From Paenibacillus segetis (GTDB lineage: Bacteria; Bacillota; Bacilli; Paenibacillales; Paenibacillaceae), in the NCBI RefSeq assembly GCF_014639155.1, contig NZ_BMFT01000002.1:496001-560000 (forward strand): a DNA stretch of 64,000 nt, written 5' to 3'. Below the pieces are notes generated by a model. That model did no database searches. It worked only from the letters and a program-made list of their open reading frames with translations, and was not told the DNA's origin. Shown piece by piece: positions 24,799-34,071 of the stretch. The position numbers were made by a program, and so were the translations under genes. Each line of letters opens with the position of its first letter. The stretch's first letter is position 1.

Positions 24799-25287
24799 AT
24801 GTCAGACCAAGTGTGGATTAGATTATCAGAAATCCGCGATGCGGCTGCGCTCATGGAGCTTGACGCACTCTGTTGGGACAAGCATTCTACTCCTGCGCAG
24901 ATTGTCTGGAATTCTAGGGAGCATTATTTGCAGAAATGCCCACCAGGGAGCCAACTTGTAGCTGGGATTGGCGACGATATATGCGGATATTTGGGGTTTG
25001 ACCCTCCGACACCGTTACCAAGTAACAGTCATGTATATGACCTCAATATTGCCATTCATCCCTCTTATCAGAGGCAAGGCATAGGTCGCAAATTGATGGA
25101 AGCCGTCAAAATAATGGCTGCTGAACAGGGGATATGTAAACTATCCCTTCGTGTATTAGCTACAAATCCTGGAGCAGTTGTTTTTTATAAAAGCTGTGGA
25201 TTTCAGGAGCAAGGTCGACTTGTAAGGGAGTTTTATTTGGATGGTCAGTATATCGACGATATCCTCATGTGGTGTCCGATTACTTGA
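24799..25287 (+). CDS. GNAT-family N-acetyltransferase
   Basis: About 162 residues. The acetyl-CoA site is HPSYQRQGIGRKLMEAVKIMA (motif A, RQGIGR), followed by ISLRV-like LSLRVLATNPGAVVFYKSCGFQEQGRLVREF, the usual motif B order. Substrate unknown. Several in-frame starts exist between 24727 (overlapping the MFS stop as ATGA) and 24799; MSDQVWIRLSE matches the expected domain start, but translation may begin earlier by coupling with the MFS gene. Confidence 0.82.
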   Translation: MSDQVWIRLSEIRDAAALMELDALCWDKHSTPAQIVWNSREHYLQKCPPGSQLVAGIGDDICGYLGFDPPTPLPSNSHVYDLNIAIHPSYQRQGIGRKLMEAVKIMAAEQGICKLSLRVLATNPGAVVFYKSCGFQEQGRLVREFYLDGQYIDDILMWCPIT

Positions 25288-25294
25288 TGTGGTT

Positions 25295-25460
25295 GTTAAA
25301 AAGTCATCTTTTGGTCACGAAGTATAACAGGAAGTAGATTCGACATCGAATCTTGAACTCAGCTGGGCCTTCCGGTGCTCACGTAGGTTTTGCCTACGCT
25401 CCGCTCCTCAGTCCCTAGCTTCATCCAACCTTCTCGGTGCTGAAAACCTGACTTTTTAAC
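25295..25460 (+). repeat. palindromic repeat family, copy C (short form)
   Basis: 166-bp copy with ends GTTAAAAAGTCA and TGACTTTTTAAC, a perfect 12-bp inverted repeat. Relative to copies A and D one C is missing on the left arm and its partner G on the right arm, so pairing is kept. The inner GATTCG-acat-CGAATC and CGTAGG-ttttg-CCTACG hairpins are intact. It starts 8 nt after the GNAT stop. Confidence 0.85.
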
Positions 25461-25488
25461 GTATACTTGTACCAACGATTAACGGGCA

Positions 25489-25517
25489 TTGAACTATTGT
25501 GAAGATATCGGTATATT
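25489..25517 (+). promoter_or_regulatory. sigma-A promoter of glnS
   Basis: TTGAAC (25489-25494), 17-bp spacer, TATATT (25512-25517), about 60 nt before the glnS start. No T-box structure was seen in this short leader. Confidence 0.6.
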
Positions 25518-25576
25518 TATAAGAAGAAAAATCGGGAAACATAGCAGATATTCAATGAATGGAAAGGTTGATACCC

Positions 25577-27244
25577 ATGGAGCATAACACTACACCTCCT
25601 AACTTTATTAAAAATATTATTACTGAAGATTTAGAAAGCGGCAAAGTTCAGACTGTGGTTACACGTTTTCCACCAGAACCTAACGGCTACCTGCATATCG
25701 GACATGCCAAAGCGATCTGGATTAATTTTTCGCTGGCTGATGAGTTTGGTGGTAAGACGAATCTGCGTTTTGACGATACGAACCCAGCAAAGGAAGATAT
25801 AGAATACGTTAATTCCATCAAAGAAGATGTGAAATGGCTGGGATTTGATTGGGAAGAGTTGCGTTTTGCCTCAGATTATTTCGAGGAAATGTATGAGCGT
25901 GCTGTCATTTTAATTAAGAAGGGCAAAGCTTTTGTAGATGACCTAAGTGCGGATCAAATTCGTGAGACGCGTGGGACATTGACAGAACCAGGACAGAACA
26001 GCCCATATCGCGATCGGACGATTGAAGAGAATTTAGATTTGTTTGCTCGGATGCGTGCTGGAGAGTTCGAAGATGGCGAGAAAGTGCTTCGTGCTAAGAT
26101 CGATATGGCTTCTCCGAATATTAATCTTCGTGATCCAGTTATCTACCGGATACTCCATTCGACGCATCATAATACCGGTGACAAATGGTGCATTTACCCC
26201 ATGTATACCTTTGCGCATCCGCTGGAGGATGCCATTGAGGGCGTGACTCACTCGCTCTGCTCCACTGAGTTTGAGGACCAACGTCCATTTTATGACTGGG
26301 TAATCGCTGAAACAGAGATGCCGAGTGTACCGCATCAATATGAGTTCGGCAGATTAAACCTACTACAAACGGTTACGAGTAAGCGAAAGCTGAAAAAGCT
26401 TGTTGACGAACGTGTCGTGGATGGCTGGGATGATCCTCGGATGCCAACGATCTCAGGCCTTCGCCGTCGTGGATACACGCCAGAGGCGATCAAAGCCTTT
26501 ATCTTTGAAACGGGTATTTCCAAAGCCTACGGTTCCATCGATCTGAAGATGCTGGAGCATTTCATTCGCGAGGATCTCAAATTGAAAGCTCCACGCACGA
26601 TGGCGGTACTCGACCCGCTCAAAGTGGTCATCACCAACTATCCGGAAGGACAAACCGAGTTGCTTGAAGCGGAGAATAATACTGAGAACCCAGAGATGGG
26701 GAATCGGCAAATTCCATTCTCTCGCGAAATTTATATTGAGCGTGAAGATTTCATGGAGAATCCACCGAATAAATATTTCCGGTTGTTCCCTGGTAACGAG
26801 GTTCGTCTAAAGAATGCTTATTTCATCAAATGTAATGATGTTATTAAGGATGCGGAAGGTAATGTGACTGAGATCCATTGTACTTACGATCCTGAAACGA
26901 AGAGTGGCAGTGGATTTACAGGCCGTAAGGTGAAAGGAACCATCCACTGGGTTGAGGCAAGTCAAGCCGTGCCTGCTGAGTTCCGGTTGTATGAACCGAT
27001 CATTCTGGAGGAAACGGAAGAAGATAATCTCGAAGAGAAGACGTTCATGGATTTGATCAACCCTGATTCCTTGAAAATTGTGCAAGGGTTTGTTGAACCG
27101 GGAATGAAGGACGTGGAGCCACAGGATAAGTTCCAATTTTTCCGGCATGGCTACTTCAATGTTGATTCCAAATATTCGACCCCAGGGCATCCCGTATTCA
27201 ACTTGATTGTCTCGCTGAAGAGTTCATTCCAATTGGCAAAATAA
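25577..27244 (+). CDS. glnS: glutaminyl-tRNA synthetase
   Basis: A 555-residue class I synthetase of the GlnRS type. It has [20 protein letters not shown] (HIGH motif, about residue 35), [11 protein letters not shown], the GlnRS-specific block [37 protein letters not shown], the KMSKS-equivalent [10 protein letters not shown] and a C-terminal anticodon-binding beta-barrel region. It charges tRNA-Gln directly. Most Firmicutes, including B. subtilis, lack GlnRS and use GatCAB, so this gene marks a lineage such as Paenibacillus that has it. The ATG after GGAAAGG is chosen rather than the one at 25559. Confidence 0.95.
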   Translation: MEHNTTPPNFIKNIITEDLESGKVQTVVTRFPPEPNGYLHIGHAKAIWINFSLADEFGGKTNLRFDDTNPAKEDIEYVNSIKEDVKWLGFDWEELRFASDYFEEMYERAVILIKKGKAFVDDLSADQIRETRGTLTEPGQNSPYRDRTIEENLDLFARMRAGEFEDGEKVLRAKIDMASPNINLRDPVIYRILHSTHHNTGDKWCIYPMYTFAHPLEDAIEGVTHSLCSTEFEDQRPFYDWVIAETEMPSVPHQYEFGRLNLLQTVTSKRKLKKLVDERVVDGWDDPRMPTISGLRRRGYTPEAIKAFIFETGISKAYGSIDLKMLEHFIREDLKLKAPRTMAVLDPLKVVITNYPEGQTELLEAENNTENPEMGNRQIPFSREIYIEREDFMENPPNKYFRLFPGNEVRLKNAYFIKCNDVIKDAEGNVTEIHCTYDPETKSGSGFTGRKVKGTIHWVEASQAVPAEFRLYEPIILEETEEDNLEEKTFMDLINPDSLKIVQGFVEPGMKDVEPQDKFQFFRHGYFNVDSKYSTPGHPVFNLIVSLKSSFQLAK

Positions 27245-27259
27245 ATAGATTAAACGAGG

Positions 27260-27306
27260 TTATCCCTTACTCCTTCGATTTGAAGAGTTAAGGGATAATT
27301 TTTTTG
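27260..27306 (+). terminator. intrinsic terminator after glnS
   Basis: TTATCCCTTA pairs with TAAGGGATAA across a loop of about 18 nt and is followed by seven T. Confidence 0.78.
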
Positions 27307-27348
27307 TTGCTATATACAGTCAAACTGTATATAGTATAACTATACAGT
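27307..27348 (+). promoter_or_regulatory. PadR-type operator overlapping promoter
   Basis: CTATATACAGT-caa-ACTGTATATAG (27310-27334) is a perfect 11-bp inverted repeat; a third half-site TATACAGT follows at 27341-27348. TTGCTA (27307-27312) and TATAGT (27330-27335), 17 bp apart, form a promoter that this palindrome covers completely. Autorepression by the PadR protein encoded next is the natural reading. Confidence 0.6.
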
Positions 27349-27390
27349 ACAACTTTATAAAGCGAGACTGAGTACATAAGGAGGTTGGGC

Positions 27391-27702
27391 ATGACCAGAG
27401 ATAAAAATTTACCACTGACAGAAACCGTTTATTATATTCTTTTAGCTTTAATGGAGCCAGCTCACGGATATTTGATTATGCAAAAGGTGGAGGAACTAAG
27501 CGCCGGGCAGGTAAGAATGGCGGCAGGTACGCTTTATGGAGCAATTGAAAACCTAGTGAAGCAAAAATTAATACAGCCTATCCGAAGTGAAGATTCCCGG
27601 CGCAAAGTTTATGTCATTACAGAGAAAGGCAAAGAAATACTACGGCTCGACGTTGCCAGAATGAATCACATGATTGAGGTTACGAAAGATATTTTGGGAT
27701 GA
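27391..27702 (+). CDS. PadR family transcriptional regulator
   Basis: 103-residue winged-helix repressor: LPLTETVYYILLALMEPAHGYLIMQKVEELS (HGY motif), then AAGTLYGAIENLVKQKLIQPI in the recognition helix and RRKVYVITEKGKEIL in the wing. ATG with AAGGAGG six nt upstream. The DUF2812 gene follows closely, the standard pairing for this subgroup. Probably represses its own promoter through the palindrome at 27310-27334. Confidence 0.9.
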   Translation: MTRDKNLPLTETVYYILLALMEPAHGYLIMQKVEELSAGQVRMAAGTLYGAIENLVKQKLIQPIRSEDSRRKVYVITEKGKEILRLDVARMNHMIEVTKDILG

Positions 27703-27721
27703 GGATTGGAGGGGAAGAACC

Positions 27722-28345
27722 GTGAAGAAGTATAAATGTTTCATTAATTTCGAGAAAGAGGAACAATGGCTTAATGAGATGGCCAAGCAAGGTTATCAAC
27801 TAGTAAAGAAATCGAGTTCCAGCTTGTATCGATTTCAATCCGCAAATCCTGACAATACGACGATTAAAATCGATTACCGTACATTTAAAAAACAGGAAGA
27901 CTTTGTGGATTACTGTACTCTTTTTGAAGATAGTGGTTGGGAGCATATTGCAGGAACAAAAAATTCGGGAGCTCAATATTTCAGAAAAATAAATGAGAAC
28001 GGAAGTGAAGATATTTTCTCGGATGCTGACTCCAAGGCCGGTCGATATCAAAGATTATCGCAAATGTGGCTCGCGTTAGCCACTTGCTTCATTCCTATTT
28101 TTGTGGCACTAGTTTCAACGAATACGATCGATGGCAAAGCTCTGCTGAATCCGAAATTATTGTATTATACACCTGGTTTATGGGATAAAGTTGGAGTTCA
28201 TTTTTGGAGATCATTTCTCTTTGAAACACCATTTGTCATTATAAGAGGATATTTATGGGCCTTCTTCCCTGTTCTTATTGTTTTATATTTGATCTTTGCA
28301 TTAAAAGCGAATAAGCAATATCGGAAAACGCAGGTAAATAAATAA
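27722..28345 (+). CDS. DUF2812 domain membrane protein
   Basis: 207 residues. The N-terminal soluble DUF2812 domain opens MKKYKCFINFEKEEQWLNEMAKQG and has IKIDYRTFKKQEDFVDY and a WEHIAGTKNSGAQYFRK segment. Two hydrophobic helices follow at about residues 115-135 and 170-195. GTG start with GGAGGGG seven nt upstream, 19 nt after the PadR gene. DUF2812 proteins are usually encoded with PadR regulators; function unknown. Confidence 0.82.
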   Translation: MKKYKCFINFEKEEQWLNEMAKQGYQLVKKSSSSLYRFQSANPDNTTIKIDYRTFKKQEDFVDYCTLFEDSGWEHIAGTKNSGAQYFRKINENGSEDIFSDADSKAGRYQRLSQMWLALATCFIPIFVALVSTNTIDGKALLNPKLLYYTPGLWDKVGVHFWRSFLFETPFVIIRGYLWAFFPVLIVLYLIFALKANKQYRKTQVNK

Positions 28346-28360
28346 TTTATTCATCGCAAC

Positions 28361-28394
28361 AAAAAAGCCCAGTCTCCTTTCAAGAGCCTGGGCT
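28361..28394 (-). terminator. intrinsic terminator between convergent genes
   Basis: AGCCCAG (28366-28372) and CTGGGCT (28388-28394) pair; on the minus strand six T follow, so it serves the MFS gene ending at 28408 and perhaps weakly the plus-strand operon. Confidence 0.7.
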
Positions 28395-28407
28395 AATGTT
28401 TCGTCGA

Positions 28408-29625
28408 TTATGGTTCTTTATGCGTAATGTTAGGCGAATAACCATTCTTATAAATTCGGTACCACATCGCACCAAATCCTCCTACACCACATAGCGTTAA
28501 TATCATTCCTGTTTTGTACATGATAACAGCGCCGAAGTTCTGGAATATCCAACCCCCAATAAATCCGGCAAAGACTCCTGCTAATCCACTGAGGGCAAAT
28601 GCGAAGACAGCTTGTCCTGAAGAGCGGATCGGTCTGGGCAGGAATAATGCGGTTAACCGTGTCCCCACATAGAAGAAACCACCAAATGTAACGGAATGCA
28701 ATACTTGAATTAAGATAATCTGCATTGGTGTGGTAGCCACAGACATCAGAGACCATCGGAAAGCGAACAGTAGACTTACCAGGGTAATACAGCCCATGAG
28801 GTAGGTGATCTTCTGCTTAAGGAAACGATGTAATAGCGTAAACGCACCGGCTTCGAATAGAGTGGACAAGAAGATAGCACCACCAACATGTAATCGGGAA
28901 CCACCCAGATCGCTAATAAATAGCGGCATAAAAGTGGAATTGATTGCATTGGGGATGGAAACGAACATTCCAAAAATGATGAAAGCTATGAAGTACCGGT
29001 TATGTAGGGTCCGCCGAATATCCGTGGTTTTTAACCAAGGGGTACTCGTTGTATGTTTGATGCTCGGTAGGAGCAGCGTAGAACCAATTGCAATGATCAG
29101 CATGACACTAAAAAGGAGAGAGATTCCATAGTGTCCTACGGAGTCAATGATAGGTCCAGCGGCCAAAGCTACAAAGGTCCAACCTAAGGAACCCCATAAA
29201 CGGTACATTTTAAATTTCTGTTCAGCTCCTTCAACATACCCAAGAATGAGACTGTTGGTTTGCGAGAGCAAGGGGCTTTGGAAAAAATAAAGTAAAATCA
29301 TGCTGAAGTACAGCATATGGAATGTATTTACCTTGAAAACAAACTGAATCGTAATTAATAGACCGATCATGATAATTAATAAAGTATTTCTTAAATTTCC
29401 TTCTCGGTCACTCCAATATCTCCAGAACGGATGGGCTAGTAAAGAGACGATGGGTCCAATCGCCATTAGGCTACCAATCTCTAGCTTGTCCAAACCGATA
29501 TCCTGTAAATATAATTGGAAGAATGCTGCGAATATGACCATCGTGCCGTAAATGAAAAAGTTTAGTAGCCCTAAAGGCAGTAAAGAAGAGGAAGACTTCT
29601 TCGTATTATTCTGCAAACGCTCCAT
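28408..29625 (-). CDS. MFS transporter (MFS_1-like / HcaT-LacY group)
   Basis: 405 residues with about 12 helices. The N-terminus LLNFFIYGTMVIFAAFFQLYLQDIGLDKLEIGSLMAIGPI and PFWRYWSDREGN (motif A equivalent) and the region YRLWGSLGWTFVALAAGPI are typical of the MFS_1-like subgroup that includes HcaT and nucleoside or sugar symporters. Substrate unknown. Transcribed alone, convergent with the DUF2812 gene. Confidence 0.8.
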   Translation of the reverse strand: MERLQNNTKKSSSSLLPLGLLNFFIYGTMVIFAAFFQLYLQDIGLDKLEIGSLMAIGPIVSLLAHPFWRYWSDREGNLRNTLLIIMIGLLITIQFVFKVNTFHMLYFSMILLYFFQSPLLSQTNSLILGYVEGAEQKFKMYRLWGSLGWTFVALAAGPIIDSVGHYGISLLFSVMLIIAIGSTLLLPSIKHTTSTPWLKTTDIRRTLHNRYFIAFIIFGMFVSIPNAINSTFMPLFISDLGGSRLHVGGAIFLSTLFEAGAFTLLHRFLKQKITYLMGCITLVSLLFAFRWSLMSVATTPMQIILIQVLHSVTFGGFFYVGTRLTALFLPRPIRSSGQAVFAFALSGLAGVFAGFIGGWIFQNFGAVIMYKTGMILTLCGVGGFGAMWYRIYKNGYSPNITHKEP

Positions 29626-29851
29626 TCCTTTCCGACCGTGTCCATGTCATCATGAAGTAATTCTGTTCCAAATGTAACACAGAGATGAAAGGGGATACAA
29701 ACGATCTTTTTTCAAATTTAGCAACAATTCTGCAAAAAGCTTGGCTTATAGCCCCGAATCTAATCAAACCATGCTCTTAATTGGTTAAAATCTTATATTA
29801 CAATGTGGGTGCTTGGGTACAAATAGTTAGTTAATTTGTCAAATATATCAC

Positions 29852-29966
29852 ATAAAGCGCTTTCATTTTGAGATACAATGTAATTAGCGATATATGGTTC
29901 CCCTTAATCATGTGTCGGGTATATGGATTAGATGATTTCCGACATGAGGGGGATCATCTTTTTTTT
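29852..29966 (+). promoter_or_regulatory. cre-like site and leader hairpin terminator upstream of torD-like gene
   Basis: ATAAAGCGCTTTCAT (29852-29866) is a near-consensus CcpA cre on the opposite strand. Downstream, TCATGT(g)TCGG pairs with CCGACATGA and outer CCCC pairs with GGGG (29896-29955), followed by eight T (29959-29966). This strong terminator-like structure lies 70 nt before the TorD-like start, so it acts either as an attenuator or as the end of a short transcript. The rest of the 410-bp gap (29626-29850) shows only AT-rich sequence. Confidence 0.5.
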
Positions 29967-30037
29967 GTAATACAGCAGCAATTCTAAGTTCTACTGCTTC
30001 ACCATACTAGATATAAATAATCAGGGAGATGACGAAG

Positions 30038-30730
30038 ATGACCATGTTGATCAATAATCCTGTTGAGACAGCTACTGAGCAAGTTCGTTGGTTGGATTTA
30101 AGAGGATGGGTATACCAATTGCTGATGGACTTTTTAGGCCGTCCGCCACGTATGTCTTTGATTGCACAATGGCGCGGCGTGGTTGAGCTGAGAGATGCTA
30201 TTCCAATAAGCGAAGGCGGTAGATTATTGAAGTCCTATTTAGCGAGTATTGCTGAAGAGGATTTCCGTAAGGTGTGTTATGCAGAAGCGGAAGAATTTGA
30301 ACGTCTTTTTATGGGACATAATGCGAAGCTAGCCTCGTGTGAAGCGGTCTACCGAGCAAGAACAGAAGGTGCAGACGCATTTGCTTGTATCTCGGAGATC
30401 GGAACGATTTATGCGCAGAGCGGTGTAGTTTTTAATAAACTGAACGGTGAACGCGATGACCATATTGCGCTAGAGTTGGAGTTTATGGCGGTGTTGGCAG
30501 AAGGAATGCTAAATAAGGGGAATTTACCTCAAAGCTGTCTTGAGCTGGTGGATACTCAGATCGTGTTCCTTGAATCTCATCTACTGAAATGGACACCTCA
30601 ATTTTCTGACGATTTAGCGGCTAATACAACTAGTCCATTGTATACAGGGTTGGCACTGTTGATTAAGGAGTTTTTGGCTCAGGATTTGAAGCAACTTCAA
30701 GCTTGGCGGGAGAGTTTTGCTGTAGTGATT
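30038..30730 (+). CDS. TorD/DmsD-family molybdoenzyme maturation chaperone
   Basis: About 231 residues, all helical. Family features are LRGWVYQLLMDFLGRPP at the start, EAEEFERLFMGHN (equivalent of the TorD YxRLF segment), the DDHIALELEFMAVLAEG motif (DHxxxELxFM) and a final LESHLLKWTPQFSDDL helix (HLxxWxPxF). These chaperones insert molybdopterin cofactor into TorA/DmsA-type oxidoreductases and proofread Tat export. No molybdoenzyme gene lies nearby, so the client is encoded elsewhere. The ATG at 30038 is 9 nt from GGGAG; 30029 abuts it. Confidence 0.82.
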
Positions 30731-30797
30731 TGAACAAGACTAGAGCAAGAGCTAGATGGTTTTGTAGTGAAGTGATAACTGTTTGAGTTAGCGATGC

Positions 30798-30830
30798 AAA
30801 AGGGACTATCCCATGGATAGTCCCTTTTTT
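30798..30830. terminator. bidirectional intrinsic terminator
   Basis: GGGACTATC-c-CAT-g-GATAGTCCC palindromic stem flanked by AAAA and TTTTTT, placed between the convergent torD-like and RND genes. Confidence 0.82.
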
Positions 30831-30841
30831 AGGTTTTCTTA

Positions 30842-33800
30842 TTAATTTGCCTTTTGCGAAGTTTTTCCGCGGCGGCTTAATTTCATCAAGAATTCGTAAA
30901 CTACCGGAACAATGACGAGTGTTAACAGGGTTGAACTTATGAGCCCACCGATAACGGTAATACCCAGTCCACGTGAAATGATTCCGGCGCTGTTCTCTAG
31001 TCCCATGACAAGCGGTAATAGTGCGCCAATAGTGGCGAGCGCCGTCATGAGAATTGGGCGAAGACGTGTTGCGCCTGCCTCCAGCAAGGCTTCGCGCGTA
31101 GATAATCCTTCGCGCTCCTTGTGAATAACGCGGTCGATCAGCACGATGGCATTGGTGACGACAATCCCTATGAGCATGAGAACACCCATGAGTGCAGATA
31201 CATTTAATGTTTCGCCAGCAATTAGTAATGCTATCATTGTACCGATAACAATGAACGGTAATGAGAATAGGATGGCGAATGGTGCCAAGCCTCCACCAAA
31301 AGTGACAACAAGAACAAAGTAGACAACCGCTATGGCTGCTGCCATGGCAAGACCTAACTGCCCGAAAGTATCGTTAATTTGCTCGGTGACACCACCGAAT
31401 TTAACCGTTACTCCATCAGGTTTATCCATTTTGTCGATCTTGTCTTGCAGACTGCTAGAAGCGCTATTCACATCGTTGGATGTGATTTTTGCACTTACTT
31501 CTACGACCATTTTACCGTTAATGCGCATGATTGAATCTGGAGAGCTACCTTTCTCAACCTTCGCAACTTCTTTAATTGGTACTTGTATGCCTAGAGGAGA
31601 CGTTATGGTTTCATTCTCGATCTCTGAAATACTTGAATAAGTGTTGGAGTCCGTTTCAATATATACCTTGTGATCTTTCCCGTCGACGGATACTTCTGTT
31701 AGAACGGGACGTTCATGTAATGGACTTAGCTTCATAGCGAGCTGTCCAGCAGTCAAACCAAGTGAGCTTAATTTCTGTTGATCTGCAACTAGTGTATATT
31801 GACCATAGGCTTCAGCGAGACTGGTGGAGCCTTTCTCGAATTTGTCAGTATCAGCTTCAATCCATTTGAGGATTTGCTCGGATACAGGTTTGATATCCTC
31901 CAGGCTGTCGCCGAACACGTTTACGCTGAGCGAACTGCCACCTAATCCTCCTGACATCAATTCGGACATGTCGCCCCAAGTTCCCTTGTCTACTTGCGCT
32001 TTCAAACCGTTAACGAGTTCTTCTTTGACTGTGTTAAATTTCTTTGTGTCTTCGTTATAAGAAATATAGAAGAGTGCTGAGTTAGAAGAACCTATCCCCA
32101 TCGGGCTGCTTCCTCCAACGGAATATTGCATTTTCTCGACATCAGGTTGATCCAAAATATATTTTTCTGCCTTAAGCATATTTTGTTCTACGTCTTCTAA
32201 GCGATCCCCGGGTGCAGGAGAATACGTAAGCATAACGTACTTGTCACTTTGATCAGGCAGGAAGCTAACACCAACGAGAGGATATAGGAACAAGCTTCCG
32301 ACTAACAGAACGACAGCGGAGCCAAAAGTAATCAGTTTATGAGAGAGAGACCAGTTAAGTGCTCGTTGATATACGCGAGCAAGACCCTTTGGTTTCTTAT
32401 CGTGATCATGTTTCTTATTCAGTCCGTTGCGGAATAATGTATGTGCTAATGCAGGGACTAAAGTAATAGCCACCAGTAGGGAAGCAAGTAGTGCGAATAC
32501 CATCGTCAATGCGAAAGGTTTGAATAATTCGCCGACCATACCACTAACGAAAGCAAGGGGTACAAACACGGCAATTGTGACGATCGTTGAAGCCATAATC
32601 GGAAGGAACATTTCACGAGTAGCTTCTACTATTAGCTGACTTCCCTTTAGCTTCTCACCAGTAAGAGACATTCGGCGGTAGATGTTCTCGATGACGACAA
32701 TGGAATCGTCGACAACCCGACCTATGGCTACGGTCATTGCCCCAAGGCTCATCATATTAAGCGTAATATCCATCTGTTTAAGTGCGAGAACGGCGATTAG
32801 CAAAGATAATGGGATGGAAATGATCGAGATAATAGTTGAACGTAAATTACGTAGGAAGATCATGATAATAAGTACAGCGAATAGTGCACCAAATACGGCT
32901 TTGGACAACATGGTATTGACGGAATCCGTTATCGGCTTACCTTGGTCCATGAGGACCGTCAAATCAATATTTGGATATTGTTGTCGTAGCTCCTCGACTT
33001 TGTCCTTAACAAGGTTAACGACGTCGACTGTATTGGCATCATTAGATTTTACAATCTGGATACCAATCGATTCTTTACCGTTCGTACGGGAGATCGATTC
33101 AGCTTGACCGATAACTTCGATTTTAGCAATGTCGCTAAGCTTTACCGTAGGAATTCCCATCGCCATTCCTGTGGGCGCTTCAGGTGCTCCTGTGGATACA
33201 GAAGTGCCTGTATTACCAGCGTTTCCTGGGGTAGCACCTTGAGTTGAACTAGGAATAACTGGAATGGCAAGGTTCTGCAAGTCTTCAACAGTTGTTATGT
33301 TTCCATCAACGACAATCGCTTTCTGAGATTCTTCCATCTCAAACAGACCGAGTGGTACACGGAGCGCAGATGCCTGTACGATTCCTTTGACAGTATCTTC
33401 GCTAAGGCCAAGCTCCTTCATTTTAGCTTGATCGAACTTTAAGGTAACTTCCTTAGCAAATTGACCAGAGACTTGAACGGAGGCAACCCCCTCCTGATCT
33501 TCTAGAAGCGGTTTGATATCTGTCTCAACGGTTCTAGTCAAATTCTCCAGATCGCTGGATTTGTTATCTGATAAGCTAAGGGAAATGATCGGCATCGAAT
33601 TCATGCTGAATCTAGTAATTTGTGGTTTCTGTGCACCGTCGGGAAGCTTCACATCATTTAACGCTTCGCGTAGGGCTGCAGTAGCATTATCTAGATTGGT
33701 GTCATAATCAAATTCCACAAAAAATGATGCAGCATTCTCCATTGAGGTTGAGGTCAATGTTTTCACACCGTCAACATTACGCAGCTTCTGCTCTAATGGT

Positions 33801-33997
33801 TTGGTGATGTCTTGAACGACACCTTCTGGTGCTGCACCGGGATAAATAGCTGTTACACTAAGAAAAGGGACATTGATATTCGGGATGGTCTCCTGTTTCA
33901 TGGTCAAGCCACTGTATAGTCCTACAGCGGTGACGATAATAGTCAGAAGCCAGATCGCAAATTTGTTGCGAAGTGAAAATTGAATCAGGTTTTTCAT
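30842..33997 (-). CDS. RND-family efflux transporter (SwrC/AcrB-like)
   Basis: 1051 residues, full length for the HAE1/HAE2 RND family: an N-terminal helix, two large extracytoplasmic loops, and 12 membrane helices in two repeats. Signature segments are QETIPNINVPFLSVTAIYPGAAPEGV near the start, GRVVDDSIVVIENIYRRM (helix 4 acidic pair for proton relay, about residue 405) and GIVVTNAIVLIDRVIHKEREG in the second repeat. In Gram-positives SwrC exports surfactin and other amphiphiles; substrate here is unknown. It lies 74 bp downstream of a TetR gene on the same strand and is probably controlled by it. Confidence 0.93.
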   Translation of the reverse strand: MKNLIQFSLRNKFAIWLLTIIVTAVGLYSGLTMKQETIPNINVPFLSVTAIYPGAAPEGVVQDITKPLEQKLRNVDGVKTLTSTSMENAASFFVEFDYDTNLDNATAALREALNDVKLPDGAQKPQITRFSMNSMPIISLSLSDNKSSDLENLTRTVETDIKPLLEDQEGVASVQVSGQFAKEVTLKFDQAKMKELGLSEDTVKGIVQASALRVPLGLFEMEESQKAIVVDGNITTVEDLQNLAIPVIPSSTQGATPGNAGNTGTSVSTGAPEAPTGMAMGIPTVKLSDIAKIEVIGQAESISRTNGKESIGIQIVKSNDANTVDVVNLVKDKVEELRQQYPNIDLTVLMDQGKPITDSVNTMLSKAVFGALFAVLIIMIFLRNLRSTIISIISIPLSLLIAVLALKQMDITLNMMSLGAMTVAIGRVVDDSIVVIENIYRRMSLTGEKLKGSQLIVEATREMFLPIMASTIVTIAVFVPLAFVSGMVGELFKPFALTMVFALLASLLVAITLVPALAHTLFRNGLNKKHDHDKKPKGLARVYQRALNWSLSHKLITFGSAVVLLVGSLFLYPLVGVSFLPDQSDKYVMLTYSPAPGDRLEDVEQNMLKAEKYILDQPDVEKMQYSVGGSSPMGIGSSNSALFYISYNEDTKKFNTVKEELVNGLKAQVDKGTWGDMSELMSGGLGGSSLSVNVFGDSLEDIKPVSEQILKWIEADTDKFEKGSTSLAEAYGQYTLVADQQKLSSLGLTAGQLAMKLSPLHERPVLTEVSVDGKDHKVYIETDSNTYSSISEIENETITSPLGIQVPIKEVAKVEKGSSPDSIMRINGKMVVEVSAKITSNDVNSASSSLQDKIDKMDKPDGVTVKFGGVTEQINDTFGQLGLAMAAAIAVVYFVLVVTFGGGLAPFAILFSLPFIVIGTMIALLIAGETLNVSALMGVLMLIGIVVTNAIVLIDRVIHKEREGLSTREALLEAGATRLRPILMTALATIGALLPLVMGLENSAGIISRGLGITVIGGLISSTLLTLVIVPVVYEFLMKLSRRGKTSQKAN

Positions 33998-34071
33998 ACG
34001 TTGATTTCTGCTCCTCTCTTTATACTCTCTAGTTTTTGTGTTTCAATAGATGATTAGATAAACTTTCACAA

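Noticed and set aside
25461..25576. T-box leader for glnS
   Set aside because: Leader is only about 60 nt from the promoter and has no T-box sequence or terminator.
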